Of a stretch of DNA of 64,000 bases, positions 17,655 through 26,889 are shown in pieces (position 1 is the stretch's first letter; every line of letters starts with the position of its first letter). Position numbers and translations under genes: made by a program. Under the pieces are notes generated by a model. It saw nothing but the letters and a program-made list of their open reading frames with translations, was not told the origin of the DNA and did no database searches. The stretch spans positions 62,001 to 126,000 of the forward strand of contig CBDATU010000009.1 of assembly GCA_965199865.1 (NCBI GenBank), in the 5' to 3' direction. This DNA is from JAPOUP01 sp965199865 (GTDB lineage: Bacteria > Pseudomonadota > Alphaproteobacteria > Rhodobacterales > Rhodobacteraceae).

Positions 17655-18962
17655 CTAGGCGCGGCCCTTCCAGGGCACCAGCGTCCTTTCAGCAACACGC
17701 ATCAGGATGTCTATTCCATAGCCGATGATGCCGATCAGGATGATGCCCATGATCACGATGTCCGTCAGCTGGAACTTCGAGGCCACCATAATCATCATCC
17801 CCGCGCCTTTCTCGGCGGCGACAAGCTCCGCCGCTACGACCGTGCCCCAGCAGACACCCATGGCCACCCGTGCGCCAGTGAATATCTCCGGAAGCGAGTT
17901 TGGAACGATGACATATCGCATGATCTGCCAGCGCGACGCTCCAAGTGAATAGGCCGCATGCACTTTCGTGATGTTCACGCCCGATACGCCCGCTCGGGCG
18001 GCGATCGTCATGATCCAGAGTGCCGCGAGAAACAGCAGAATTATCTTTCCCACCTCGCCGATGCCAGCCCAGATGATCACAAGCGGAATCAGTGCAAGCG
18101 GTGGCACCGGGCGCATGAATTCCACGATCGGATCAAACCAGCCGCGGAACCAGTCGGAAAGCCCCATCGCATAGCCAAGCGGTATGCCGACAAGCGCACC
18201 GATCAGGAACCCCGCAACCACCCGGATCAACGACCAGCCCAGATGCTGCAGGAGCGTGTTGTTCTGGTAGCCCTCCCCCGAGATATCGACAATCCGGCTC
18301 CAGACGGCCTCTGGTGAAGGAAGCCAGATCGGTTCCATCTGCCAACCTGGATATGGCGTGATCAGAAGCGCCCCCTTGTCGGTCATGGTGACGGTTCCGT
18401 TGTCGATCGTGAACACGGGCCTGTCCTGGAGCAGGTTGCCGTTGTCGTCCCGCAGATTGTGGTCGAAATCCGTGGTCTGTCCGTTCAACTCGACAACCCG
18501 TGCACCATCCTTGCGCTTGACCTCATCATTGGTGTCCCACCTCAGTTGGCCTGAGCGGTATTTGATGATGTTGAGCCCGTCGTTGCGCGCGAATCCGTCG
18601 CCCGCATCGACTTCCAGATCCTCCTTTGCGCCTTTCCTTTCCTCGACCTGCCAGAATGCCGTGGCAGTGTCGCGGCTTCCATCCGGTCCTTCCACGACAT
18701 AGTCGAACTGACCTTCGCCAACAAATGGCCCTGGCGCATGGATCGGGGTGAGCACAGAACCGGTGAAGGCGCCCCAGATGAGAAAAATCGCCACGATTGA
18801 AATAACCGATGCGGTGCGGTTGGCCCGAACTGCGCTCTCGTCGCCGAACGTGACCGTCTTCAGCGAAACGAAGTCGTGACGTTCCTGAAGCCGAGAGGTG
18901 ATGAACTTGACCGCGACAAAGGCACCGACGAAGATCGCGATGTAAATCAGGAGAATGGTCAT
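17655..18962 (-). CDS. tauC: Taurine/sulfonate ABC transporter permease with large N-terminal insert
   Basis: 435 aa, against about 270 for E. coli TauC. The C-terminal 230 residues are the SsuC/TauC permease (GASRWQIMRYVIVPNSLPEI is the ATPase-contacting loop). The first about 200 residues add two predicted transmembrane segments separated by roughly 150 residues of charged, probably periplasmic sequence. The ATG overlaps the tauB stop (ATGA). The role follows from linkage to tauA, tauB and taurine-pyruvate aminotransferase. Confidence 0.85.
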   Translation of the reverse strand: MTILLIYIAIFVGAFVAVKFITSRLQERHDFVSLKTVTFGDESAVRANRTASVISIVAIFLIWGAFTGSVLTPIHAPGPFVGEGQFDYVVEGPDGSRDTATAFWQVEERKGAKEDLEVDAGDGFARNDGLNIIKYRSGQLRWDTNDEVKRKDGARVVELNGQTTDFDHNLRDDNGNLLQDRPVFTIDNGTVTMTDKGALLITPYPGWQMEPIWLPSPEAVWSRIVDISGEGYQNNTLLQHLGWSLIRVVAGFLIGALVGIPLGYAMGLSDWFRGWFDPIVEFMRPVPPLALIPLVIIWAGIGEVGKIILLFLAALWIMTIAARAGVSGVNITKVHAAYSLGASRWQIMRYVIVPNSLPEIFTGARVAMGVCWGTVVAAELVAAEKGAGMMIMVASKFQLTDIVIMGIILIGIIGYGIDILMRVAERTLVPWKGRA

Positions 18963-19765
18963 GCGGCAGCCTCCGTCCGACCCATGATCTCCTCCTCCAT
19001 GTCCCAGATCATGTTGAGAATCTCTTCGCGCGTAACACCATAGTCGGGGTGGTGTTTGATCTCCCGCAGGTCCGCGCCAACGCCCATATCCGCAAAGGGA
19101 AGGTTGTATTCCCTGTGGATTCTACCAGGCCGGGGGGCCATGACAAGGAGGCGTTCGCCAAGCAGGAGCGCCTCCTCCACGGAATGGGTGATGAGAATGA
19201 TGGTCTTTCCGGTTTCCTTCCAGAGCTTCAGCACCAACCCCTGCATCTTTTCGCGCGTGAGTGCGTCAAGTGCGCCGAGTGGCTCGTCCATCAGGATCAC
19301 GTCAGGCTCGTTCGCAAGGCATCTGGCGAGCGCTACCCGCTGCTGCATGCCTCCGGAAAGCTCATAGATCGCCTTGTCGGTGAATTCACGAAGCCCGACC
19401 ACTTCGAGAAGATGTTCGACCTTCGGGCCATATTCCCTTTTCGGCACCCTGTTCATCTTGGGGCCAAACGACACATTCTCGCGCACATTCATCCATTCGA
19501 ACAGTGCGCCCTTCTGGAACACCATCCCGCGCTCCTGGCCGGGACCTGTCACTGGGTGCCCGTTCAGCGTGACGGAGCCTTCGGTAGGGGCCAGAAAGCC
19601 GGCGATAATGTTGAGTAAAGTGGTCTTGCCGCAGCCTGAAGGGCCGAGAACACTCATCAGTTCGCCCGTCCTGATGTCGAGCGAAACATCCTGCAACGCC
19701 TGTACGAACGTGCCGTTGGGCAGGTCGAAGCGCATTGAGACGCTGTCAAGAACCAGACCGGACAT
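18959..19765 (-). CDS. tauB: Taurine ABC transporter ATP-binding protein
   Basis: 268 aa. Walker A GPSGCGKTT at 41-49, signature LSGGMQQR, Walker B VILMDEPLGALD, and the switch histidine in LITHS. It matches the TauB/SsuB class, whose members energise sulfonate uptake. It lies between tauA and tauC in one orientation with a 4-bp overlap into tauC. Confidence 0.9.
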   Translation of the reverse strand: MSGLVLDSVSMRFDLPNGTFVQALQDVSLDIRTGELMSVLGPSGCGKTTLLNIIAGFLAPTEGSVTLNGHPVTGPGQERGMVFQKGALFEWMNVRENVSFGPKMNRVPKREYGPKVEHLLEVVGLREFTDKAIYELSGGMQQRVALARCLANEPDVILMDEPLGALDALTREKMQGLVLKLWKETGKTIILITHSVEEALLLGERLLVMAPRPGRIHREYNLPFADMGVGADLREIKHHPDYGVTREEILNMIWDMEEEIMGRTEAAA

Positions 19766-19833
19766 AATTCAACCCCGCTTTGGTCTCGCGTTGGCTCGGC
19801 GCAGTGAATACGCCGAGCCTTGAAGTTTCAGGC

Positions 19834-20835
19834 CTACATGTCACCCGCAGCCTGGAGCGGGCCCGTATTGACAGCCGCTTCATAGCTGTCCAGCGCCGCG
19901 TCAATGGATCCGGCTTCGACGAAGACGTCAGCTACGCCCTTCATGAATGACTGGGCACCGCCGTCGAGCCACTTCCCAGACAGCTGATCCTCGATCGATG
20001 GGAATCCAAATGTCGCCATGGTCTGGGCAGTGTCTTCCTCGCCCATGCCAGCGTCCTTCGCGATATCAGGGATCATCGCCGTCGCCGCTTCGCCACCAGC
20101 GTTCCAGACCGCATTCGCGTCAGCAGTGACTTTCAGGAACTTTGCGAGTAGTTCGCCTTCCTCAGCAACGAAATTCGCTGGAGCCGACGTCACATCGAAG
20201 ACGAGGATGCCGAGCTCTTCTTTCTCGGCGCCCGTTAACAGAACATTACCGCTTTCCAACGCCCGGCGCAGCGCACCACCCCAGCCACATGTCATGTCAA
20301 CGGCCGCCTGCGCGAGCGCGGCCTGACCCTCGGCGGGAGCCATGTCGACGATTTCCATAGTAGAGATGTCAACACCGAAATGGGACATCTGCTTCAGGAA
20401 GCCGTAATGGGCGGCGGTTCCGAGCGGCACAGCAACTTTCTTGCCTTCAAGCTCATTGGTGTTGCTCTGGTCTATCTCAAGGTCGGCGTGAACGACACAG
20501 TTGTCGTTGTCGGAATAGGTGACCGCCACATCAACGATCTGGAGATCCTGGCCTGCAGAGGTCGCGACGACAAAGGGCGGCACGCCCTGGCTAACCGAAA
20601 TCTGTACGTCGCCAGCTGCCATGGCCGCGCTCATCGCCGTACCCGTGTCGAAGCTGACCCAGTTGATCGCGACACCCATCTCTTCTTCATAGATGCCATT
20701 CACCTTCGCATACTGAAACGGCATGGGCCATTCCACAAAATAGGCTACGGTGATCTCGTCAGCGGCCATCGCCTGGCTGCCCGCCAGCATCGCCACACCT
20801 GCAGCAACGCCCTTGATTCTGGTGGTGAGTTCCAT
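19834..20835 (-). CDS. tauA: Taurine ABC transporter substrate-binding protein
   Basis: 333 aa with a signal peptide (to about residue 24, AMAADE). The fold is of the NMT1/OpuAC-like TauA/SsuA type: an N-terminal strand ITVAYFVEWPMPFQYAK, the switch region SVSQGVPPFVVATSAG and an EGKKVAVPLGTAAHYGFLKQ segment typical of sulfonate receptors (split around 130-147). It is first in the tauABC transcript and divergent from tpa across 275 bp, an arrangement that supports taurine as ligand. Confidence 0.88.
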   Translation of the reverse strand: MELTTRIKGVAAGVAMLAGSQAMAADEITVAYFVEWPMPFQYAKVNGIYEEEMGVAINWVSFDTGTAMSAAMAAGDVQISVSQGVPPFVVATSAGQDLQIVDVAVTYSDNDNCVVHADLEIDQSNTNELEGKKVAVPLGTAAHYGFLKQMSHFGVDISTMEIVDMAPAEGQAALAQAAVDMTCGWGGALRRALESGNVLLTGAEKEELGILVFDVTSAPANFVAEEGELLAKFLKVTADANAVWNAGGEAATAMIPDIAKDAGMGEEDTAQTMATFGFPSIEDQLSGKWLDGGAQSFMKGVADVFVEAGSIDAALDSYEAAVNTGPLQAAGDM

Positions 20836-21110
20836 TCACGCCTCCCGTGTAGTGGTCATTCATCCTTTGGAAGCCGACGCGCTTCCATATCCGGACAGTA
20901 TCGCCCGCATTTCCCCCATGCACAACAGATTAATTCCTGCGTTCCCTGGAGTTCAGTCCCGGATCATATCATGGTTCATTTCGGTGATAGGCAACCGATG
21001 TGTTGAACTGGACTCATGGCAACGAATAGACTGGCTTTATCCGACTCGCATTTTCTGTGATGTCCACTCAGACTGCAGTCTTCCCCAGGCTGTCTAACGG
21101 AGCTTGAACG

Positions 21111-22502
21111 ATGAATCTGCTGCTTACGCAAAACGACGTCTCCCATGTAATCGAGGCCGACCGCGCCCATGTCTGGCATCACCTGGTCCAGCACAAGCCG
21201 TTTGAGACCGTTGATCCCCGCGTCATTGTAGAAGGAAAGGGGCTGCGCGTATGGGATGCGCGGGGCAGGGAACATCTTGATGCCGTTTCCGGTGGCGTGT
21301 GGACGGTGAATGTCGGCTACGGCAGGGAATCCATCGCCAGAGCGATCTATGACCAGCTTCTCAAGCTCAATTACTTCGCGGGCGCCGCAGGCACGGTCCC
21401 GGGCGCATTGTTTGCCGAGAAACTGGTTGAAAAGATGCCGGGGATGAGCCGCGTCTATTACACGAATTCAGGATCCGAGGCGAACGAGAAAGCCTTCAAG
21501 ATCATTCGCCAGATCGCTCACAAGCGCTATGGTGGCCGAAAGTTCAAGATTCTGTACCGGGACCGCGACTACCACGGAACCACCATAGGGGCTCTGAGCG
21601 CAGGTGGCCAGGATGAGCGAAACGCGCAGTATGGTCCGTTTGCGCCAGGCTTTGTCCGGGTACCGCACTGTCTGGAATATCGCGCTCAGGACGGTTGGGA
21701 TCCGACATCCGGGTCCTACGGCGAATACGCTGCCGGACTTATCGAGGATGTGATTCTGCGCGAAGGGCCTGATACGGTTGGCGCATTATGCCTGGAACCG
21801 GTCACGGCAGGTGGCGGCGTCATTCCTCCACCCGAAGAATATTGGGATCGGGTGCAGGAGATCTGCCGGAGATATGACATCCTGCTTCATATCGATGAGG
21901 TTGTCTGTGGCGTGGGCCGGACCGGAACATGGTTCGGCTACCAGAACTATGGCGTCGAGCCTGATATGGTGACCATGGCCAAGGGCGTCGCGAGCGGCTA
22001 CGCAGCGATCGCCTGTCTGGCGACAACAGAGGCCGTATTCGAGATGTTCAAGGATGACGCTGAGGATCCCCTGAACTATTTCCGGGACATCTCGACCTTT
22101 GGGGGGTGCACCGCGGGGCCGGCGGCGGCGCTGGAAAACATGCGGATCATCGAGGATGAGGGACTTCTGGACAACACGCTGGCCATGGGCGAGCGGCTGA
22201 TGGAGAACCTGCATGCATTGGCGGAAAAACACGCGGTGGTCGGAGACGTTCGCGGAAAGGGCCTGTTCTGCGGCGCGGAACTGGTGGCAAGCCGAGAGAC
22301 GCGTGAACCGGTCGACGAGAAGCTGGCCCAGAAGGTGGTGGCAGAGTGCGGCGCCCAGGGTGTGATCATCGGCGTGACGAACCGCTCGGTGCCTGGCTTC
22401 AACAACACGCTGTGCTTTTCGCCGGCCCTGATCGCCACCCCGGATGACATCGACCAGATTACCGATGCCGTTGACACTGCGCTTGCGAGGGTTTTCCCAT
22501 AG
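21111..22502 (+). CDS. tpa: Taurine--pyruvate aminotransferase
   Basis: 463-aa class III PLP aminotransferase. It transfers the amino group of taurine to pyruvate, giving sulfoacetaldehyde and alanine. Recognisable parts are GVWTVNVGYGRESIA, the PLP phosphate region TNSGSEANEKAFKII, the cofactor aspartate in HIDEVVCGVGRTG and the Schiff-base lysine in TMAKGVASGY. The divergent tauABC genes supply the substrate. The usual companions xsc, pta and a TauR regulator are not in this window. Confidence 0.9.
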   Translation: MNLLLTQNDVSHVIEADRAHVWHHLVQHKPFETVDPRVIVEGKGLRVWDARGREHLDAVSGGVWTVNVGYGRESIARAIYDQLLKLNYFAGAAGTVPGALFAEKLVEKMPGMSRVYYTNSGSEANEKAFKIIRQIAHKRYGGRKFKILYRDRDYHGTTIGALSAGGQDERNAQYGPFAPGFVRVPHCLEYRAQDGWDPTSGSYGEYAAGLIEDVILREGPDTVGALCLEPVTAGGGVIPPPEEYWDRVQEICRRYDILLHIDEVVCGVGRTGTWFGYQNYGVEPDMVTMAKGVASGYAAIACLATTEAVFEMFKDDAEDPLNYFRDISTFGGCTAGPAAALENMRIIEDEGLLDNTLAMGERLMENLHALAEKHAVVGDVRGKGLFCGAELVASRETREPVDEKLAQKVVAECGAQGVIIGVTNRSVPGFNNTLCFSPALIATPDDIDQITDAVDTALARVFP

Positions 22503-22508
22503 ATCAGC

Positions 22509-22540
22509 GGAATGCCTGCCACGGGAAGGACGGGCATTCC
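22509..22540 (+). terminator. Weak hairpin after tpa
   Basis: GGAATGCC and GGCATTCC can pair around a 16-nt loop 7 bp after the tpa stop. No T-run follows, so terminator function is only suggested by position. Confidence 0.3.
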
Positions 22541-22729
22541 AGTGCATTAGCCACGCTGAATATCTGAGTACATGTGCGTCTGTGTGAACACCGGGTCGGA
22601 CTTTCCTTCTGTCCATCCAAAACCGCACTTGCGAGGGCAATGCTGGGGATGGTGGCCATATTCCACCGCCCCTCAGCACCACGTTAAAGCCATGAGCGCC
22701 CGGCAGGCAGCGGCATAGGCTCATTCGGC

Positions 22730-23726
22730 CAGGGCTATCGCACGAATGCCGGTGGGCGGCCGCGGAGACGACGGCCGTCCGGTCCAGGGCTCTCGGAACA
22801 GCGCGAACCAGAGAGCGGTGCCATGCAGAAAACGACATCATTCCAGTCGGCTGTATCAAGCCCGAAGACCCACCGCCGCAGCCGGAAGTCCTTCACCAGC
22901 GGTCCGAAGTCGTTCTTCCATCTTTCTGCGTGATGGTATCGGGGTGCGAAAGTTTCGTCGACATCGCCGGATACTGGGAGCGGAAGCAGCGGTTCCCGCC
23001 CCGGCGATCCGGATTTACCAGTGGTGTTCCGCCCAACGACACCATGTCGGCGAAGCCACCCGCACCTGATCACGGTCTGATGTTGTGACCCGCACCTGGT
23101 CCTAGGTCAGCAGGCCGACATGCATAGGGGTAAACAGGATAATGGACATCCCTGGGCTGCTCGAACCGTGTGCCTGACGGAAGCGACCGTCACGACCGCC
23201 GCCGTGGGGCGCCAACACGAAATGGTCGGGAAAATCCGTGACCGGAAGGCGGACCACCTGCCCGCCCTGAAGGGCAGCCACGGCACGTTTCAGGGTGGTG
23301 TGCTGACACGGTTCGGGACCGGTAGCATGAAAATGTCGCGTGTTTCCGGACGGTTGACGGTGACACAGGCAGGACGGGCCCCACGTCCACTCCCGGTGCG
23401 TGGACATCGGCTGGCCGCCTAGGCGTCATCTGGGGCGGGTGGACACGATCACGGGACCAGCGGCGGAACCACGGTGGAGAACCGGTATTTCATCCTGTCC
23501 CTTGCTCCTGATGCCGGGCGGTTCGTGCGTGCCATTTGCGCCGGGATTACAACTTCGTGCGCAGTGACCAGACCCAGAGGAGCTTCCGGGCAATCAGATG
23601 CACAGTTATGGACCTGCCCACCTGGGCGAGCTGCGGATCCATCCGCTTGGTGAGTGGAACGGTGGGCTGGAACGATGGCTTCCCGTTCCAGATCCTAGGG
23701 GCATGACATTCGGGCGATACCCCCGG
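22730..23726 (+). mobile_element. Degenerate ISAs1-family element (pseudogene transposase)
   Basis: Collinear with the intact ISAs1 element at 61037-62245. The left end CAGGGCTATCGCACGAAT matches its terminal repeat, 22790-23045 matches the start of the transposase gene, 23190-23550 matches the middle and C-terminal parts, and 23704-23724 matches the right end. About 0.2 kb is missing internally near 23045-23190, and many stops and shifts break the frame. No target duplication remains. This is an old, dead copy in the same orientation as the intact one. Confidence 0.8.
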
Positions 23727-23980
23727 TCCGTCCGGGGGAAGGCCAAAAGTCTGGCCAAAGTCCGGAACAGGCGGGATTCTGCATTGCGTAGGGATATCTA
23801 GCGGGCCGATACCGACCTGTCAGGCTGGAAACAGGCCAAAGAGAGACTCTGGATCAACCCAGGTCGCAGTCGTAGGCGAACACATCCAACACTCAGGGGG
23901 CTAAATTATTGGAACTTTGCTGATGCCCCCTCTAATGACAGAAGTGGCAGGGATCGATTTCGGAAGTCCTCCGATGCAAT

Positions 23981-24001
23981 GGTATTCATGGGAGGAATAC
24001 C
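23981..24001. promoter_or_regulatory. Inverted repeat overlapping the leader-ORF ribosome binding site
   Basis: GGTATTC and GAATACC form a perfect 7-bp repeat around ATGGGAG, so the GGGAGGA ribosome site of the following small ORF would be partly hidden in a stem. Operator or translational control are both possible. The region 23727-23980 holds no recognisable gene. Confidence 0.35.
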
Positions 24002-24049
24002 ATGAAATCTAGTATGCGAACTGCAACACATAACGTTGCGAGGCGCTAA
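24002..24049 (+). CDS. Candidate 15-aa leader peptide (upstream ORF)
   Basis: ATG preceded by a strong GGGAGGA site opens a frame of 15 codons (MKSSMRTATHNVARR) ending in TAA one base before the GTG start of the following sulfatase-like gene. Such spacing would couple translation. It may also be a relic of an older gene start. No family match is expected for so short a peptide. Confidence 0.35.
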   Translation: MKSSMRTATHNVARR

Positions 24050-24050
24050 C

Positions 24051-25316
24051 GTGCCAGTCTTGAACCGTCCCAACATTCTGCTCATTCTCTTCGATTCACT
24101 TAGCGCCATCGACGGAGTGCCAAGGCTTGCCGGCCTGCGCGACGAAAGCGTGCTTTTCATCAGCGCATACACACCCTGTCCTGAAAGCAGTCCAGCGCGT
24201 GCAAGCCTATTTACCGGTCTTGATCCCTGTGCGCACGGCTTGTGGACCAATGGAGTCACACTTCCCCCGCATCGAAGGACATTTCCGGAAATCCTTGCGC
24301 TGGCCGGCTATGCGACCTGGCTAGTCGGGCGCAGACAATTGGCCGGTGTGGCGAATTGGACAACCGAACATATCCACCCGAACGAATTCTCTCATGTTGA
24401 GTGGGCGCATGGACCACTGCACAGATCACGGCAGAATTCCTATCTTACATGGCTTAAGAGCAATGCGCCTGAACACTATGCCCGAATTTTCACTTCCCAG
24501 GCGAATGCAGATGAAACGAAGGTCCCGCAAGATCAACGTGCGGCAATGTCCGAACTGCCAGACGACCTCAGCTTCAATCATTGGGTTGGTGAGCGTGTGG
24601 TCGAGCTAATCCACTCGCATTCGTCAGGCCAACCATTTCTTGCCGTCGCCGGATTTTCGGTCGGGTCTTCCATGGGCACGGAACCGCTGCAGGACCACGA
24701 CAGCGAGGGTCTATGCGAACGGGCATTGCGGCAGGCCATGTCAGCACTGGACCAATTGGTCGCAAGAAGCTACTCTGAAGATACCGTCGTTTTCGTCACA
24801 GCGGGTCGTGGGAATATTGGACCGGGGCCGAAGGCGGACCAGATGAGCGAACGCTCGATCAGGGTTCCCTTGCTCATATGTCGTGCGGGCCTGGAGCATC
24901 AGATCATTGAGGTGCCGGTTTCCACGATGGATGTCGCGCCCACAGTCCTGGAAATCGCCGGGATACCTATCAGGGCAGCAATGCATGGTAAATCACTGCT
25001 CGGCGTGCTTGACGAGTTTCAGGCGCCCAGAGGTTGGGCAATGAGTCGGCTGCGCAGAGGCTCACCCTCTCATGTCCGAAATTGGCAGACAGCATTTCGC
25101 ATGAACAATATGAAGCTCGTGGTCAGGCATGGAAATCCAGGGGACGCCCTTTCAGCGAGTTACAGGATGTTTGATCTTGAAGCCGATCCTGACGAGCTAG
25201 TGAACCTGGCAGGCCATGAGGCACGTGCAGTCCAGCTTGAAGACATGATCGATCAAATGATCGATGCGCGTTGTGCACTGGAGGATCGGACGGAACCACG
25301 TATCGCGGAATTCTAG
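24051..25316 (+). CDS. Sulfatase-like protein lacking catalytic residues (pseudoenzyme)
   Basis: About 421 aa with an alkaline-phosphatase/sulfatase fold. It aligns along its length with the next gene (shared WAHGP block and the C-terminal EDRTEP). The formylglycine motif C-x-P-S-R is here S46-S-P-A-R50, the metal site DQQ is reduced to LFDS (D15), and the DHG metal motif has become TAGRGN. A serine at the formylglycine position alone can be functional in Ser-type sulfatases, but loss of DHG argues against catalysis. The frame is nevertheless intact. The GTG at 24051 with GAGG upstream is chosen over a TTG at 24036. It is co-transcribed with the intact sulfatase 13 nt downstream. Confidence 0.75.
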   Translation: MPVLNRPNILLILFDSLSAIDGVPRLAGLRDESVLFISAYTPCPESSPARASLFTGLDPCAHGLWTNGVTLPPHRRTFPEILALAGYATWLVGRRQLAGVANWTTEHIHPNEFSHVEWAHGPLHRSRQNSYLTWLKSNAPEHYARIFTSQANADETKVPQDQRAAMSELPDDLSFNHWVGERVVELIHSHSSGQPFLAVAGFSVGSSMGTEPLQDHDSEGLCERALRQAMSALDQLVARSYSEDTVVFVTAGRGNIGPGPKADQMSERSIRVPLLICRAGLEHQIIEVPVSTMDVAPTVLEIAGIPIRAAMHGKSLLGVLDEFQAPRGWAMSRLRRGSPSHVRNWQTAFRMNNMKLVVRHGNPGDALSASYRMFDLEADPDELVNLAGHEARAVQLEDMIDQMIDARCALEDRTEPRIAEF

Positions 25317-25329
25317 GAAATTGACTCTA

Positions 25330-26817
25330 ATGAACAAACCAAAGCGGCGTCCGAATATCCTGTTCCTCTGCACTGACCAGCAAAGAGGCGACAGTCTGCA
25401 ATGCACCGGCGCGACCTGGGCGGTGACACCCAACCTCGACAGGCTGGCCTGCGACGGAGCACTCTTTCGGAATTGCTATGTGCAGAATCCGGTGTGTAGC
25501 CCATCCAGAGCCTCGCTCTTCACCGGAAAGTACGTGGCCAATCATGGGCTATACGCCAATGGTGTCCCGCTGCCCACCCACCAGCATATGTTCACGCGAA
25601 CGCTTGCAGATGTCGGCTATGACTGCGGTATGATAGGCAAGCAGCACCTGTATCCCTGTGATACCTGGCATACCGAACCGCGCCAGAACGACGGATATCG
25701 GGTATTTGAATGGGCGCATGGGCCCAATCACCGTGCGCTTGAGAACGATTACCATCGTTGGCTGCGCAAAACCCATCCAGAAATCTACAAAGAGGTCTTT
25801 CCCGACAATGGCGCGAACGAGAACACCGAATTCGGAAATCGGGCGAAAACAGGCACACCTATCGACCACGTACCGACAGAAGCACACTACTCGCATTGGG
25901 TAGCCGAGCGCGCCATAGACTTCATCAATCATCCGAGGCGTGCGAACGAAAGCTTTTTCCTGGTTGCGAATTTCTTCGATCCCCATCACCCGTTTGGAGC
26001 GCCGCAGGAGTTCCGTGATAAGATCGACGCCTACGCCATTCCTGCACCCAATACATGTGAGGACGAACTGAAGAACAAGCCGTGCAAACAGGAGTTGTAT
26101 TCCGAAAAAAGCTACGGTGGTACCGCTCCGGGATTCAGGGAATACACCGAAAGGCAAATCCGGGAAATCCGTGCCCAATACTGGGCCATGATTGCACTGA
26201 TCGATCACGAAGTCGGGCGGATACTGGCCTCCCTAGATGCGGCTGGTCTCGCCGAAGACACGCTGGTGGTCTTTTCCTCGGATCACGGTGAGATGTTGGG
26301 CAACCACCAGCAGCTCCTGAAGGGTCCGCAGTTATACGATGATGTGACCCAAGTTCCGCTGATCTTGCGATGGCTCGGGCAGATATCGTCGGGGTTGGAT
26401 ATTAGCCAATTGGTACAATGGGTGGACCTGCCTGCCACATTTCTTGACGCGGCTGGCTGCGCGCCGGGTAGAGGTGTCCAGGGGAGTTCGCTTCTACCGC
26501 TTATGACCGGAAATCGGGGCAGCTGGCGAAACTGGGCGCTGAGTGAGTACCGATATTCCGGTTTCACGACCGATCCACCTATCATGACAACAATGCTGCG
26601 AAGTGAACATTGGAAGTTGATCATCTGGCACGGTGGTCCTGCGACCAGCAGCCACCGCGATGGAGAGCTTTATGACCTATCCGCTGATCCAGGCGAGCTT
26701 CAGAACCTCTATCATGACCCGGATCACGCAGATACCCGCCGTCGGCTAAAGGGTATTCTGCTTGATGTGATGGCACAGGCGGAAGACCGAACGGAACCGC
26801 AGGTCCGGTGCTGGTAG
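25330..26817 (+). CDS. Sulfatase (formylglycine, Cys type)
   Basis: 495 aa. N-terminal metal motif CTDQQRGD (D16), formylglycine site C56-S-P-S-R60 in PVCSPSRASLFTG, FDPHHPF, and the second metal motif SSDHGE. It removes sulfate esters from a small or saccharide substrate after conversion of C56 to formylglycine by a maturase not encoded here. No signal peptide, so cytoplasmic action on imported substrate is inferred. Neighbours are an inactive paralogue, an IclR regulator and an ABC importer. Choline-sulfatase or heparan-type specificity cannot be told apart from sequence. Confidence 0.88.
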   Translation: MNKPKRRPNILFLCTDQQRGDSLQCTGATWAVTPNLDRLACDGALFRNCYVQNPVCSPSRASLFTGKYVANHGLYANGVPLPTHQHMFTRTLADVGYDCGMIGKQHLYPCDTWHTEPRQNDGYRVFEWAHGPNHRALENDYHRWLRKTHPEIYKEVFPDNGANENTEFGNRAKTGTPIDHVPTEAHYSHWVAERAIDFINHPRRANESFFLVANFFDPHHPFGAPQEFRDKIDAYAIPAPNTCEDELKNKPCKQELYSEKSYGGTAPGFREYTERQIREIRAQYWAMIALIDHEVGRILASLDAAGLAEDTLVVFSSDHGEMLGNHQQLLKGPQLYDDVTQVPLILRWLGQISSGLDISQLVQWVDLPATFLDAAGCAPGRGVQGSSLLPLMTGNRGSWRNWALSEYRYSGFTTDPPIMTTMLRSEHWKLIIWHGGPATSSHRDGELYDLSADPGELQNLYHDPDHADTRRRLKGILLDVMAQAEDRTEPQVRCW

Positions 26818-26889
26818 TTCCCTAATCTGCCGTTCAGCGCCATAAATTCGCTGGAAACCCGCTGATGCTATTGACGGAGAATTTCATAT

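Noticed and set aside
23598..23801. Small frame near the end of the old ISAs1 copy
   Set aside because: Runs over the decayed right end of the element and has no independent support.
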